From the NCBI GenBank assembly GCA_001051155.2, contig JYIP02000004.1, positions 3,838,383 through 3,902,382 on the forward strand: DNA of 64,000 nt, in the 5' to 3' direction. The notes under the pieces were generated by a model. It ran no database searches. It had not been told where the DNA came from and saw nothing but the letters and a program-made list of their open reading frames with translations. The stretch's first letter is position 1; each line of letters starts with the position of its first letter. A program made the position numbers and the translations under genes. The DNA is from Chrysoporthe austroafricana. Lineage: Eukaryota; Ascomycota; Sordariomycetes; Diaporthales; Cryphonectriaceae. This document shows, one piece after another, positions 34,356-45,809 of the stretch.

Positions 34356-37300
34356 GACAGAGAGAGCAGGCCTCGCTGGTTATGATCCTTAGCCGGTCTG
34401 AAGATGGGGACTGTCAGCACTGTGTTCCGGGCCGACGTGACTGAGTAGCACCAGCGTATAGTGAAGCGCTGGACGAGGAACAAGTGGGATTCTTACTTAT
34501 ACTAAGACCAACACAGGGTTTCGATCCGTACAAGCGGGGACGATATAACCGCCTGGAGGGAGAGAGGAAGATGCACCAGAAAAGAAATTGTAAGAGAGGG
34601 ATCAGTCAACGAGGTGGTAAGCGGGCAAATATGATAGGGATGAGGGTAGATTTCAAGGTCGGGGGGTGGGGCAGAACGAGGAGAGAAATCCGACGCGGGA
34701 TGAGGATGAGGACGACGTCGACGGTGAGGAGTCAGGCAGCAAACTTCACAGCCTCGAGCAGGACACTGGGACGTGGTATCGAATATGTCAGATTTTCTTG
34801 TTCCTGATGCCGTGTAAGCATGTTGTATGTGGCCCGTGTGGCAGCCTTGGGACGAAGGCATTGTCTATTATATGACCCCTATCCAGGTTCCCACGGGCTG
34901 ATGATGAGGGCCACCACCATGGAGTCCCCGGCGACCTGGAGAGGGTCGAGGCCAGTTTTCGAGGCCCGGAGCGTCATATTTGAGGCCCATCGCGAGACCA
35001 GCATATGCAGTTGTGGTCGCAGTACCAGAGCGTAGTGGATAGCAGGGTGCAGAGAGCGCGTGGCTGAGTACGCGATCGAGCAGGTCAGTAGGTGAAGTGT
35101 GTGAGATCGTATGCGAGGCTGAAGCAGAGGGATGGGTCCCAGGCCCGCCGGGGACTGGCTGCCGCAGGGCGAGGCGGGGGAGCGGCAGGGCAGCGTAGGG
35201 CAGAGGGCTTAGGGTTGGGGTTGCCAGGGGGGCCGCTGGGCCTGCAGGCCTGCACCTGGCACCTGGCGGCAGTGACAGGCTCGGGAGGTCTCCAATGTTT
35301 AGGCAGGGATTTGGGGAGGCTGCGCATCCTCCGCATGCATTGCAGAGGGCCGCCTTCTGGGCCTCTGCCAGGCTGGCTCGCGGCTCATCATACCAATTAA
35401 GGTGCTCACCGAGACGAGGTCTGGGGCGAAAAAGCGAAGGAACCGTTCTGCCGGGCTCGGCTACGTCCGATCCTGCATTCGATTGGCCCTGCTGTGGGAC
35501 AGTGCATGGCTGCTGTGTTAGTACACAAGCCATGACAAGCCTCCGTCCGCCCACGGTCGAGCATAGTACGGTCCCTCCCTCCCGCAGCGCCGACTCAGCC
35601 AACGCATGGCGAGCCAACTGCATATCTCAGCAGCTGGCACTTGGCGGCGCACGCGACCTGCCCAGCCGCAGGGTCAGGATGCGGTTGTTGGTGCGATCCC
35701 ATAGCTATAGTAGGGAAGAGCCCTGGCGCCAGGGGAGGGGAGGAGTGGCAAGCCGGCGGAACAGCGCCTCAGCTGTGTATACGTCGCGGCTGTCGAGGGA
35801 CGAGCTAGGTCTCATCGCAGGATCCCAACGGTGTCGGGGGATACTTACAACAGCCCTGAAGGATGCAGGGCCTGATCCTACGCCGTGGCACGTACCCCCG
35901 TACCAGAGTGGTGCCGGTGCCTGGCTCGCATACGGGCCAGTCACCTTGAGAGGCAGACTCAATACCACACCACACCACACACCAACCCCCACCCCCACAC
36001 CCACACGGCCTGCATATACGCCGGCAGCTCGTCTTGGGGGTTGTTGATCAACTACGAGCAGTATCGAGACCTGGCGTATGGGGTTCTCTGGGCGGAGGAG
36101 ATAGACAGGTGCTGACCACGCCATGCAGTCAGCAATGGGGCCAGCAGTCAGCGAGTCGGGACGTGCCTCTCGTGCTAGTAGAGACTATGACCGCATACAC
36201 ACGTGCACGCCGACATATGTAGCCGGGAGAGCCTCCTCACCAAACGCCCCAAGGACTCGAGACGAGATGGTTCACCGTCCCGCCCCCATCCAGACGTGTT
36301 CTCCCCCACGGCCGAACCGTACATCCTGATCGATTCAGATCCCGCATACCTCATCCCATCTCCGATCACCACCAGCGGCACCTATTTCCCGTGCGGCCTC
36401 CCGGAGCTAAGCGGGTCTTGGGGTGGCCGCCGCGACGGGCCGCCTGGGCCCTCCAGACCGGCCAAGCGCCGCAAACTCTTTGCCGCGTTTGCGACTCGCC
36501 AGGCAGGCTTCCCAAGCGCCCCACGATAGTTGCAACTCAATTTCCCAGAGCTTTCGTCGTGCGCCCCCCTCCCTCCCGAGGCGCAAGGCAACGCGCAGGT
36601 ACTGGCCACGTTCTCTAGACCAATTTCATCCGCATCCCTAGTTCGCCTTCGAAGCTTTCGAGAAGCCATCCACCCCCCCTTCCCGGCTTGGGGGTCTCAG
36701 GGCGACCTTATCCGTGGTCGCAGTTCCGGCCGGAGCCCCCTCGTCCTCTGTGGAGGGACTGCAGCGCACCTCGAGCTGAAACCGAGCTGCGCGGCGTGAT
36801 GCCGGTGCGTGATGCCCGCAGAGGCGAACTGATCGTACACATAGAGCCCGCACGACCCTCCAGAATCACGAGCGCCGGATGCCTCACTTTCACGAGGCGA
36901 CTTCGGCAGGCCGGCGCGGGAGGCCCAGGGCCCGCGATGGCCCATTAGGGGACCTCACTTCAGGCCGCCCCCAATCGCCCGTGGAAGATGCCTCCGGCCT
37001 CGCCTATGTGCCCCTAAGCAGAGGGAGAAGGTCATGTGGCGTCAGTCCTCCCGACCGTCCCGCCTCTGCCGAGCCAGCCGGGCCTAGGAGAACGGTCCTC
37101 GGCTCGGCAGTCACGATTCTCCAGGGCCGACCTCACAGCCACGAGGTAGACGATTTTCCACTTCCGTACTTTGGTCTGACTTGCTCGCTTCTGGGCATCG
37201 CCACTACGGGTCGACAGGCGGGGAGAGGGTCCCACTCTTCCCCACCCCCAACGGCGTGCGGGTGAGCGAGTCCTCGTGGCCCTGAGGCCGTCGAGATGGC

Positions 37301-38263
37301 TCGAAGGGTATTGCTTGTCTTCTGAACAGCCAAGAAGGTTCTGACTGTTCGTCGTTTCGGAGCCGTTGGTCTGTGCTATGGTGCGATGGGCGGTGATCAA
37401 AGCGAAGCAGCTCCAGATCACGGTGGGTCTGCGAACGGGGCTTGAATGGGACGTCTCAGAGGCTGAAGTCCAACACGAAGACAAACTTCCACAATGCCTC
37501 GAGAATGCCTTGACCACGAGGCAAGTCTCGTAGCGTTGCCTCATCCTTGGGCCCCAAGGGTAAGGGTCACCCAGCTGGGGACGAGCAACAACGCCTTCAC
37601 ATGTGGATCATGCCCCGCCCCGAACTTTCGGACCAAACAGACGAGCTCTGCTGTTCGAGTCCACCAGTAGACACTCATTCAGTCAATGCGCTGTGATTCT
37701 CACGCTGCCTAAGGAGATCGACCCATCATCTCAGAGATGGCCCTCCCGTCTCCGAAGATCCAGCAAGCGCTCTCCAACTATAACAAGTGTTATATTCCGT
37801 CTCCTCCAATGAGATGAGTGTGTGGTCCGTCAAGCTAAACATGGCTGAGCAACAAATCACATGTCTCGCGTAGTTTTTCCTTCTCGTGTCCCATTGAGAC
37901 GGGAGACCGCAGCGCGTGAGATTCGAGCCTCTGACCGCCTGCGGCAGTCTGGGAGTTGAGTAATTGTGGTATGCATTGCTAGACCTCCCATCTGATCACG
38001 CCACATTGCCGCAACGAGCAGGCTTGTGATCGGGCAGCTTCGCATACTCGCCACAGCTGCGACGATGACTTGTGTGATGAAGCTTGGGCGCCACATATCC
38101 ATGTGAGAATTGTCTTGAATGTGTTTGATTTCATGTCTCTATAGATGCAGCCCGCCCGGGCAGATTGAACAGCAAAATTTGTGGTATCATGAATATACTG
38201 CCGGATTCCCTTCCCTTCCTAAGATAAACACAGATCCGTATTGTTATTCACGCCATCAGACCG
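34356..38263. other. Gene-poor region, 3.9 kb
   Basis: The left part is the zinc-finger gene promoter and leader. The rest holds many short frames with biased, low-complexity translations but no recognisable domain, and a CA/CCA-rich tract at 35,965-36,006. The right end contains the 3' side of the first DUF5672 gene. Confidence 0.5.
35965..36006. repeat. CA/CCCCA-rich simple repeat
   Basis: Uninterrupted run of cacac and ccccac units of about 42 bp; seen directly. Confidence 0.8.
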
Positions 38264-39827
38264 TTAAACGCCGCCGTCAGTACCCGGTGTAAAAGCCTGG
38301 ATTGGTGTTATATCCTGTTGTCCTGATTTCTCACCGTCCTCCCTTTTTTCTTCTTCCTTGGGGGGAATTTGATCGGACTCAGCAGAATCGTCCATCTTGG
38401 CCTTCACAAGATCGGCTGTGGTAGTCGAACCGCTTTCTGGTGTTCCAGTCGTCTCCGCTGCTGCTGCTGCCGCCGCCGCCACCTTGGCGTCCTCTTGCTG
38501 CTGCAAGCGGGCTGCTTGAAGCCTATTGATCGCGTCTTGCATCTCTTGCTTCCTAGCTGCAGCCTCGGCCTCCTGCTGCTGCTGCTGCTTCTGCGCAGCC
38601 TGTTCTTCGGGCGTAGGATGGATGACTGCGAACTCGCGGCGTCAGCAAACGCACTCCGTGGCCAAGCAAGACAACAAGGGAGACACCAAAACTCACCTCC
38701 GTCCTTGCTGTCGCCAGGACATCTCTCACGGTCCAGTTTGGCTTTCAAGACCGTGTACAGCTCGGGGCAGTACTCGAGAATCTTTTTTCTCCGCTCGTAG
38801 TCGTCCCACAGTTCCGCTGGTAGATTCTCGCCCATCTCCTGCACGTGGAAGCCCATGGGCTTCTCCATGTAGACATTCTCTACGGCAAGGGCACCCTCCA
38901 GTCCCGACGCCACCTTCAAGCCGGGTGTGATATAGAGGCGCTCTCCGAACCACTCGTCCTCGGGGTTCGTATCGTTGTATCGGGACTGAAACTCGAGGAT
39001 CTTCCTGATTGCAGACAGGCGACGGAGCGAAAGGCCACCGTTGCCCGAAAAGCGGTCGTCCGCGGTCCTATGCCAGGGGTCAGATGTTGAACCGAGAAGA
39101 GATCGGGGAGAGAGCCTGAAGGTGCTCACCTTGGCGCGCCAGCCCAGTGCCAGTCCAGCCACTCGTTCAGGCTAACTTCCGAGTTGGCACATAATATGCT
39201 ATCGTACTCGTACTTCAACAACCACTCGACACCTGGCAAGAATTCGTCATAGAATCGTATATCCGTCAATGTTCTGTATACCATCTCCTTGGACGAGATG
39301 TCCCACGGGTCTGGCAGCACCATCAAGTCCAGCTTGCCCACAATCTGCTGGTGCTTCACTGACGTGCTCCGGCCCAGCATGGTGACGCTCTCCTGCGAGC
39401 CGATGAAGAGGAAACGCCAGTCTGGTGGCACCACGGCAATCATGTGCAACAACTGGGGGACCAGGTGCGGCATAACCCGCGGCTCTATGATCATGGCGAC
39501 CTTGGCGGCATTGTAGGCGGCGCGTGGGTCTGCCGTCGGGGTCCAGTCGACCTTGATGGAGGGGATCTTTTGCCTTGCCTCCTCGATTCGGGACCTGAAC
39601 TGTGCTTTGATCATGGGCTGATAGCTTGGCAAGAGTGAGGCTGTCCACCACCTGTAGGAACCATTAGTACTCGCCGCTCGGTGTAGACTGCAAAGCGAGC
39701 CTGCTGCCATGATGCCGAACCCCGGACACTGCCACACTTACGTTAACGCCAGCGAGACCGCCAGGAACAGCCTCAGCTTGGTGACGACGAAGAGGCCATT
39801 CGAGGGCGTGGGAGGATGGGCAGCCAT
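38264..39827 (-). CDS. DUF5672 protein A, type II membrane, Gln/Ala-rich tail
   Basis: Four exons, 39827-39742, 39651-39130, 39067-38697 and 38625-38264, give 446 residues. Seen: a short cytosolic start and a signal anchor (RLFLAVSLALT joined to WWTASLL). The DUF5672 core follows: KVAMIIEPR, VVPPDWRFLFIGSQESV, WLLKYEYDSILCANSEVSLNE, the splice-built GAPRTADDRFSGNGGLSLRR, EDEWFGERLYI and KPMGFHVQEM. It ends in a tail (PTPEEQAAQKQQQQQEAEA, then poly-Ala and an acidic end) coded by CTG/GCC triplets. Known: DUF5672 has no proven function; the GT-A-like D-x-(I/L) and GGLS motifs suggest a Golgi glycosyltransferase relation, which is inference. Head to head with its paralogue at 42101. Confidence 0.87.
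38458..38590 (-). repeat. CTG/GCC triplet tracts in DUF5672 A tail
   Basis: Two triplet runs: ctgctgctgctgccgccgccgcc near 38,458-38,480 (poly-Ala on the coding strand) and six near-perfect ctg/ctt units at 38,573-38,590 (poly-Gln). Both lie in the last exon and may vary in length. Confidence 0.8.
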
Positions 39828-42100
39828 GGCGAAGTGGCGACAGGAGAGAAGGAGTATGTAGGTTCGGGAACTGGAGGTCCTCAAGGGCCACAGTGATGCT
39901 CTCTGCTCTTCGTCTAGGCGCGAACCACGGTCGAGCCGCGCAACATAGTCGCTCCTGAAGGTGCCGGTCTGCCCGCCTGTGAGTCTCTCGCTCGCTTGCT
40001 CGCGTGCTCTCTCTCTCTTCGCTTAGAGTTCCAGCCACGGACGCTGTTCAGTCGAGACTCGCCTCGTGGTCATACCAGTGGGCGCTAGTGGAAGACAAAA
40101 GTGCAGTGGACAGCTGGAAGAAGCATCTTTGCAGAAAAAAGGGAGGATTTCCCGCGAGCACGTAAGTGAACGGCGGGATCGACGCAGGTTCACCTGCAGG
40201 TGTCTGAACACGGCCCGGGTGGGGAGGGGCGCCCCCAAGAGGTACATGGAGGTACATGCCCGCGTTCGTCCCGCCTCAGAAGCAGGGCTGCATGCAGGAG
40301 GTCCGGCTACCGCACAGGCACCACCTCGAATACGACCTCCTCCGCGCTCACCCTCGTCTTGTAGGTCCTGTCGCTGCTCCTGTTATAGCTAGGAGGCGGA
40401 CTATTCGGACTATTGTTCACATCTTGACCTCACTCAGCCCCGAAGAATCTTGCTCAGCCCCGTTTCGGTAAGGAGGTCCCCAGTGGTGACAATCTTGCGG
40501 GCGTCATGGAGTAGCAGCACTTTGAGCATGGTTGATGGTTTGACAGCAGGGAAAAGTTTTTGGTTCGCCCAAGATGTCGCGATCTCCCCAAGGATGCTAT
40601 AGATAGAGGCCAACGTGTTACTTGCTCAACAAGGCGCTCGAGTCAAGGTCTCTTAGCTGTCAAGCCACCAGAGCCGAGATTTTCTGAGTCGTGTGGGGGT
40701 TTAGACCAGGACACAAGCAGACACCTGGCCTCTAACTGCAGATACGCTGTGAGACATGGGTGACACACGTGGTATTTTGCGCGATGCAACAGCTCTGCCT
40801 GTTCTGGTTCTCTTCTTTACGTGGACCCCATATGCCAAGAAAGCTTCGATGCTTATTGTGGCCCATGAGCCTGGTTCTCAGCCAGCCAGCACGGCTCTAT
40901 GGCCCTATCAGAACCACCGCGTCCTCCCGAAGGGGCAGAGGGTGTGCTCCCGTCTGGCACCCCGGCATGGTGAAACGGAAGACTCAAACTCAGAACAGTA
41001 CCGGTCGTGGCAGTCGTAATTCCCACACCACCTCGTGAGAGGGCACGCCACAATCCCGACCTAGCCCTCTCGCTTTGGCGCCGTACCTGTATAGTCCGCA
41101 AGTAAGTCCATAAGCCTCAGGGTATCTACTATGGTAGCCCGTTCTGGCCCCTCAGCATCTCTCCCAACGAGCCCTGTTCGCTGCAAACACTACTGCCATA
41201 CACGCCATACTGAGTAGGACGTCCCCGTCAGTCCCACTTGGCTTAAAGTCCAGCCCCGGCCGCGGGCGGCGTGTGCCTTCGCGTGGCCCCGGCGTGGCCC
41301 TGAGTCCGGCGTCAGTGGGCTTGACGTCGTGGAGGGGCTGAGCCCCAAGGGTCGAGGGAGTCACTACAAGTACCGGTGCCGCCGTCGCGCGCATCCCCTA
41401 CTAGGTTCAACCACAGCTCCCTTGTTTCTAAGTGCGCCCAACCCTGCTCCAGAGCCAGGGACTTGAGACCTGTCCTGCCCTGCCTCTGCCTCCCTACGCT
41501 CCGCCTGCCCTCGATTGAAATGATTCTCAGTCAATTCCTCCACGGTGTTTAATCAGGTGCATGACCTCGTCTCCTCCTCCTAACCATCAGCATCACGCTC
41601 CTGCTCGGCCTCTCGTGCGACGGCCGTGTGGCGAAAGGCAACAACCTTCCTGCCTAGCCTTGCCCTGCCTCCCCAGTCCCTCAAACAATTGCGATACCAC
41701 CCCTGTGCGGAGTCCGGAGAGGCGGCATACAGTGATTGCGCGTCATCGATCACGACACCGCCAGCGCCTCAGACGTCTTGCTCCCTGCAGCGTCAGTCGC
41801 TCACTTGGTTGGATCGGGCGCTCTGCACCTCCCCCAAGGCCCTAATTCTCACACGACATTGAGCCGCAGACCGACGGCTGCAGAAGGCGATCCGGCCTAA
41901 TATATGCAGGACTTCACGTGGTGTCCGAGCTAGCAGGCTGTCTTCCAACGCGCACCTTCAGGCTTCAGTGGCAACGTGCACCAGGGCTCAACGGCCATAG
42001 AGTCTCAGCGTTATTTCGCTCGCTCCAGCACACCGTTGATCGAGGATCTCAGTCCCTCGAGGAGCGCCGGGCTGGCGCTTCTGACCTTTTCTTTTTGAAC
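39828..42100. promoter_or_regulatory. Shared upstream region of the DUF5672 pair
   Basis: 2.3 kb between divergent starts. The 200 bp next to each start is pyrimidine-rich in the sense direction. No TATA box stood out and no gene is seen inside. I did not find a duplicated upstream block, so the regulation of the two copies may differ. Confidence 0.5.
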
Positions 42101-43407
42101 ATGGCGCATTTAGAAAAGAACGGGGCCGAGGAGATGACCTTGGATGAAGCATGGGTGCGGATAAAATCGATGGCGATGAGGATATGGGCGAGGACCACGC
42201 GCAGGATACGAGTTGCTCTCGCGCTCATCGTCCTTCTGTACGTTTTGGCGCCTATGTTGCACATCTAGCTGTTGGCTTGGCAGGACTGACCATCATCTCC
42301 AGAGGATTCACACTCAGCCTGTCACATGGCTACATACAGGACTACGACGCCTACATGACAATACCAAAGGTCTCTCTTCAGTACGCCCAGCAGCAGAGGA
42401 CGCCCTATAACGAATCCAAAGTGGCCCTGCTAATCGAAAACCGTGCCAACCCCATCCTCGCCCCCCTGATGCTGCACTTCATTTCCGTCGTCCCTCCTGA
42501 CTGGCGCTTCCGCTTCATGGGCTCCGTCGAGTCCGTCGAGTCCATCAACAAGTCTGTCGCCATCCGCAACCAGGTCCAGGCCGGCAAGCTCGATCTGACA
42601 TATATCCCCTCCAACATGTCTGTCTCCTCCCAAGAGGAGATCTCCCGCTTCCTCACCAACCTCTGGATGTACGAGACCGTCCTCGCCCCCGCTGAGTGGC
42701 TGCTTATCTTCCAGACCGATTCGATCCTGTGCGCCAACGCTCAGCGAAATCTGAACGAATACCTCGACTACGACTGGATCGGCGCGCCATGGAACCCCGG
42801 CTCGCGGTTTGGCGGAAACGGCGGCCTGTCCATCCGCCGCGTCAGCGCCATCGTCGACGTATTGCGCTCCCAAGCCCGTGCGGACTTCTCCGAGGCCGAG
42901 GACGTCTGGCTCACCGAGCGTCTGGGCCACAGGCCAAATGCAAAGATGGCCGACGCGACGGTCTCGCTCACCTTCAGCGGCGAGATGCACACGGGCAAGG
43001 CCACCCATCTGGCCAGCGACAAGGAGACGTCGCAGTACAATTCCACGATCGAAGCAGCGGAGCAGGGCGAGCTCGTCAAGGGGATTGACGACTGGCGCGA
43101 GGGTTTTTACGAGCCAATGGGCTATCACACGGGAGGTGGCGGCACGTATCTGCACTCGCAGATCTGGGGCAGCCCCAGGCTTAGGAAGCACATCTGGGAC
43201 TACTGCCCCGAGATCAAGATGACGCTCGCCATGGATGCGGCGAGATACGTACCGGGCAGCTGTGGCGCGTACTGGAAGCGGGACGCGCTCGGCGACGAGT
43301 ATCATATGGCTGATACGGGTATGTTGAATGTTGATTTAGGGATGGGAACGGAGATGATTGATGGTGTGGAGTACCCGTTGCTACCGGATGGGCTGACGCC
43401 TTTCTGA
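42101..43407 (+). CDS. DUF5672 protein B, type II membrane
   Basis: Two exons, 42101-42237 and 42303-43407, give 413 residues. The acceptor at TCCAG was chosen because it is the one that keeps frame, and it has a CTGAC branch site. Seen: a short basic cytosolic start (RIWARTTRRIR), a signal anchor (VALALIVLLGFTLSLSHG), then the DUF5672 core: KVALLIENR, VVPPDWRFRFMGSVESV, WLLIFQTDSILCANAQRNLN, DYDWIGAPW, FGGNGGLSIRRVSAI, EDVWLTERLGHR and EPMGYHTGGGG. Compared with protein A it has an added segment (GKATHLASDKETSQYNSTIE region) and lacks the Gln/Ala tail. Inferred Golgi or secretory-pathway glycosyltransferase-like protein. Known function: none proven. Lies inverted with respect to its paralogue. 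Confidence 0.9.
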
Positions 43408-44036
43408 TCCCTCGACACGTATCGGCTGGTTTATCTCTTCGTGATTTTTGGTGATTTCCTTGGCATTTCGGCATACCTTGTCAAGACCGGCAAAGCCAAG
43501 TAGCGTTGGGTGTTGTGGCGTTGGACAGACCATAATGGGTGCGGTTCTAAAAGGCATAGAATCAACACGGGCCTCGATCAGCTGTGTTTCTCGGGTTTTG
43601 TATACTACTGTGGTCAGGAACATCACGTTGGATACGGTTCAGGTCGAGCTTCTTGGTCAAGATGAAATGAACTTAGGCTATTAGATACCATTACACCGAA
43701 TACCACATACTTCACAAGCAGTTCTCTAGATTCATCATCCGTCCCACCGATATTGCGGATTTCTCTCATTGGACTCTTGAGAACTTTAATCAATTATGGA
43801 CATAGCCACTACGGATGAATTGAGCGAGATTCTTAGGCTGTCCCCTGACGACGAACTCTTGGATGTCCATAGGAGCCAACAAATTTTATACAGGCTACCC
43901 TCGAGCGCAAGGAAGTGCTATTTTGTACTGCATGCCATGATTGTTGTCCCTCTACCAGGCCCATTTTCTAGTTATGCCAAACGATAATCGTCACAAGCAC
44001 CACGCCGCGAGCTCAGGCCAAGGCATGACGGTGCAG
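43408..44036. other. Convergent 3' gap
   Basis: 629 bp between the convergent stops of DUF5672 B and Sec12; moderately AT-rich, nothing coding. Confidence 0.6.
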
Positions 44037-45809
44037 CTAGCCTCCCACCACGCCGCCCACGACGGCCGCCAGCTCCCCAAACAGAACCCCCTTCAGCACC
44101 TTCTCGCCCATAACGTCGGTCCAGTGCCCGCCACTCCTGAGCTTCTCCCTCCACAGCGCCTTCTGCTCGTCCGACAGGTCCTCCCAGCGCTTGGCGGACC
44201 CGTCGTGCTCCGTCTCGAGGTTGATGTCACCGCCGGGCACCTCCGAGTCGAGTAGGACTATGCCGTGCTCGCGCCCGGCTAGGTTCCTCTCCTCGAGGAG
44301 CCGGGCGAGGAAGCCGCTCTGGGGAGACAGCGGTGGTGCGGGGACGGTATAAATGCTGGAGGGCAGCCACCTGTGCCCGCCGACGACGGGCTTGCTGAAG
44401 CCCTTCACCTCCAGGATTCCCTGCAGCAGGACCCCGATGAGCAGCACGACGCCCGCGAAGAAGAGGAACAGCCCCGTCGGGTTGGGGCCGCGGGCCTCGA
44501 CCGCGGTCACGTACCGCGGGAGCCGCGGCGGGCCGCCGCGGCGGGCCTTGGCCGACTTGTCGAACTGCTTCTTCAGCGCGATGGACTGGACCTTGACGCT
44601 GTTGCTGACGGACGTGCTGGCCAGCTTGAGGTACTGCGTCTTCGCGGTGCCGGACTTGGGCGGCACAAACCGCGAGAAGCAGAGGTTGGTGACCATGGCG
44701 GGGTGGACCTCCTTGAGGACCCGTAGGGGGAGGAGATTCGCGAGGAGGTCGACGTCGCCGAGGACCTGGTGGTCGAGGGTGTACAGGTGGATCGAGAAGT
44801 CGTTGCTGGCGACGGCGATGACGAACTGGGCGTCGCCCTGCTTTGCGCCCGGCGAGGCGACCGGGCTGAGGTTCGCGACGGCCAGGCCGGTGGCCTTGGC
44901 GCCCTGGCGTCTGGGCAGCTTCGTGTTGACAGCGATCCTAGCCGCAGCGTCCGGCTTGGCAGCTTTGGGCAGGCGGAACCCATAAAGCACGACGCCGCCG
45001 GGCCGAGGCAGGTTGGCGACGGCAAGGGCGAAGCTTGGAGACAGGTAGCGTATGCAGCGGAAGGACGGCCTGACGTCGTCGGAGGGCATGGTGTAGATGC
45101 ACGTGGGCTCGGCGCCCGCCGCGCCGCCCGCGCCGGTGACGTCGAAGGTGTAGATGTTGTAGTCGTTGCAGTACATGAGCTGGTACTTGTCCTCGGCCGT
45201 TTGCAGCACGTCCATGTCCACAGCCTCCCTCTTGAGATCTAGCACCCCCCGCACCCGGGGCGCGACATTGTTCCCGGCTGCGACGTCGAACAGCGCGATC
45301 TGTGCCTCCTTTGAGAGGCCGGTGGCCACGGCGCCGAACTGCGGCGCGTTCGGGAAGGGCTGCGTCAGCCTCAGCAGGCGCTGGTATGTGTTCTGGTCGC
45401 CGGTGGTGAACAGCGGGGACCTGCTCAGCTCCGCGATCCGGGCGCCCGTCACCGATCTGGCGGCCTTGGGCTGGTCGGCGCCAAACACCCGGAAGTGCTC
45501 GTTCTTGCCCTTCTGTAGGTCCTCGGCGCCGGAGCTGATGCCGGCGTATAGTAGGGTGGCCTTGCCCTTGCGCTGGCCGGCGGCGAGCGTGGTGACGTTG
45601 TCCTCGTTATTGCTCAGGACGATCTCGCCGGTGGCCTCGAGCCTCTCGCGCGACGTGGCATCGAGGGAGGTGATCTTGTTGCCGACGCCGGTGCGGCTCG
45701 CGCCGCCGCCGCCGCCTACGAAGAGGCGGTTGGAGTCCTGAGGGTCGAAGTCGCAGCCATATAGGGGGTAGTCGAGCGTGATCTTGGCTTCGGGGAACGG
45801 AGGAGGCAT
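44037..45809 (-). CDS. SEC12: Sec12-like guanine nucleotide exchange factor for Sar1
   Basis: Single coding exon, 590 residues from the ATG at 45809 (MPPPFPEAKITLDYPLYGCD, the conserved start of fungal Sec12). A seven-bladed WD-type propeller fills residues 1 to about 430 (repeat hints: LFVGGGGGASRTGVGNKI, which resembles the K-loop region contacting Sar1, then FVIAVASNDFSIHLYTLDHQ). One transmembrane helix at about 443-463 (LFLFFAGVVLLIGVLL) and a lumenal tail of about 125 residues follow. Known: Sec12 sits in the ER membrane and loads Sar1 with GTP to start COPII coat assembly. The topology and length fit. The frame runs upstream only through a GTG, so 45809 is the start. A likely leader intron starts at about 45,935 with a GTAAGT donor. 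Confidence 0.9.
   Translation of the reverse strand: MPPPFPEAKITLDYPLYGCDFDPQDSNRLFVGGGGGASRTGVGNKITSLDATSRERLEATGEIVLSNNEDNVTTLAAGQRKGKATLLYAGISSGAEDLQKGKNEHFRVFGADQPKAARSVTGARIAELSRSPLFTTGDQNTYQRLLRLTQPFPNAPQFGAVATGLSKEAQIALFDVAAGNNVAPRVRGVLDLKREAVDMDVLQTAEDKYQLMYCNDYNIYTFDVTGAGGAAGAEPTCIYTMPSDDVRPSFRCIRYLSPSFALAVANLPRPGGVVLYGFRLPKAAKPDAAARIAVNTKLPRRQGAKATGLAVANLSPVASPGAKQGDAQFVIAVASNDFSIHLYTLDHQVLGDVDLLANLLPLRVLKEVHPAMVTNLCFSRFVPPKSGTAKTQYLKLASTSVSNSVKVQSIALKKQFDKSAKARRGGPPRLPRYVTAVEARGPNPTGLFLFFAGVVLLIGVLLQGILEVKGFSKPVVGGHRWLPSSIYTVPAPPLSPQSGFLARLLEERNLAGREHGIVLLDSEVPGGDINLETEHDGSAKRWEDLSDEQKALWREKLRSGGHWTDVMGEKVLKGVLFGELAAVVGGVVGG

Noticed and set aside
35295..36047. 250-codon open frame in the 34-38 kb gap
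   Set aside because: Low-complexity Arg/Ser/Pro content, non-ATG start at the beginning, no domain or splice support.
37857..38102. 81-codon frame on - strand with patches of plausible protein composition
   Set aside because: No motif, no splice extension, no start context; also screened as a tRNA remnant without a T-stem.
42430..43305. 291-codon open frame on - strand
   Set aside because: Antisense of DUF5672 B; composition is that of a GC-rich shadow.
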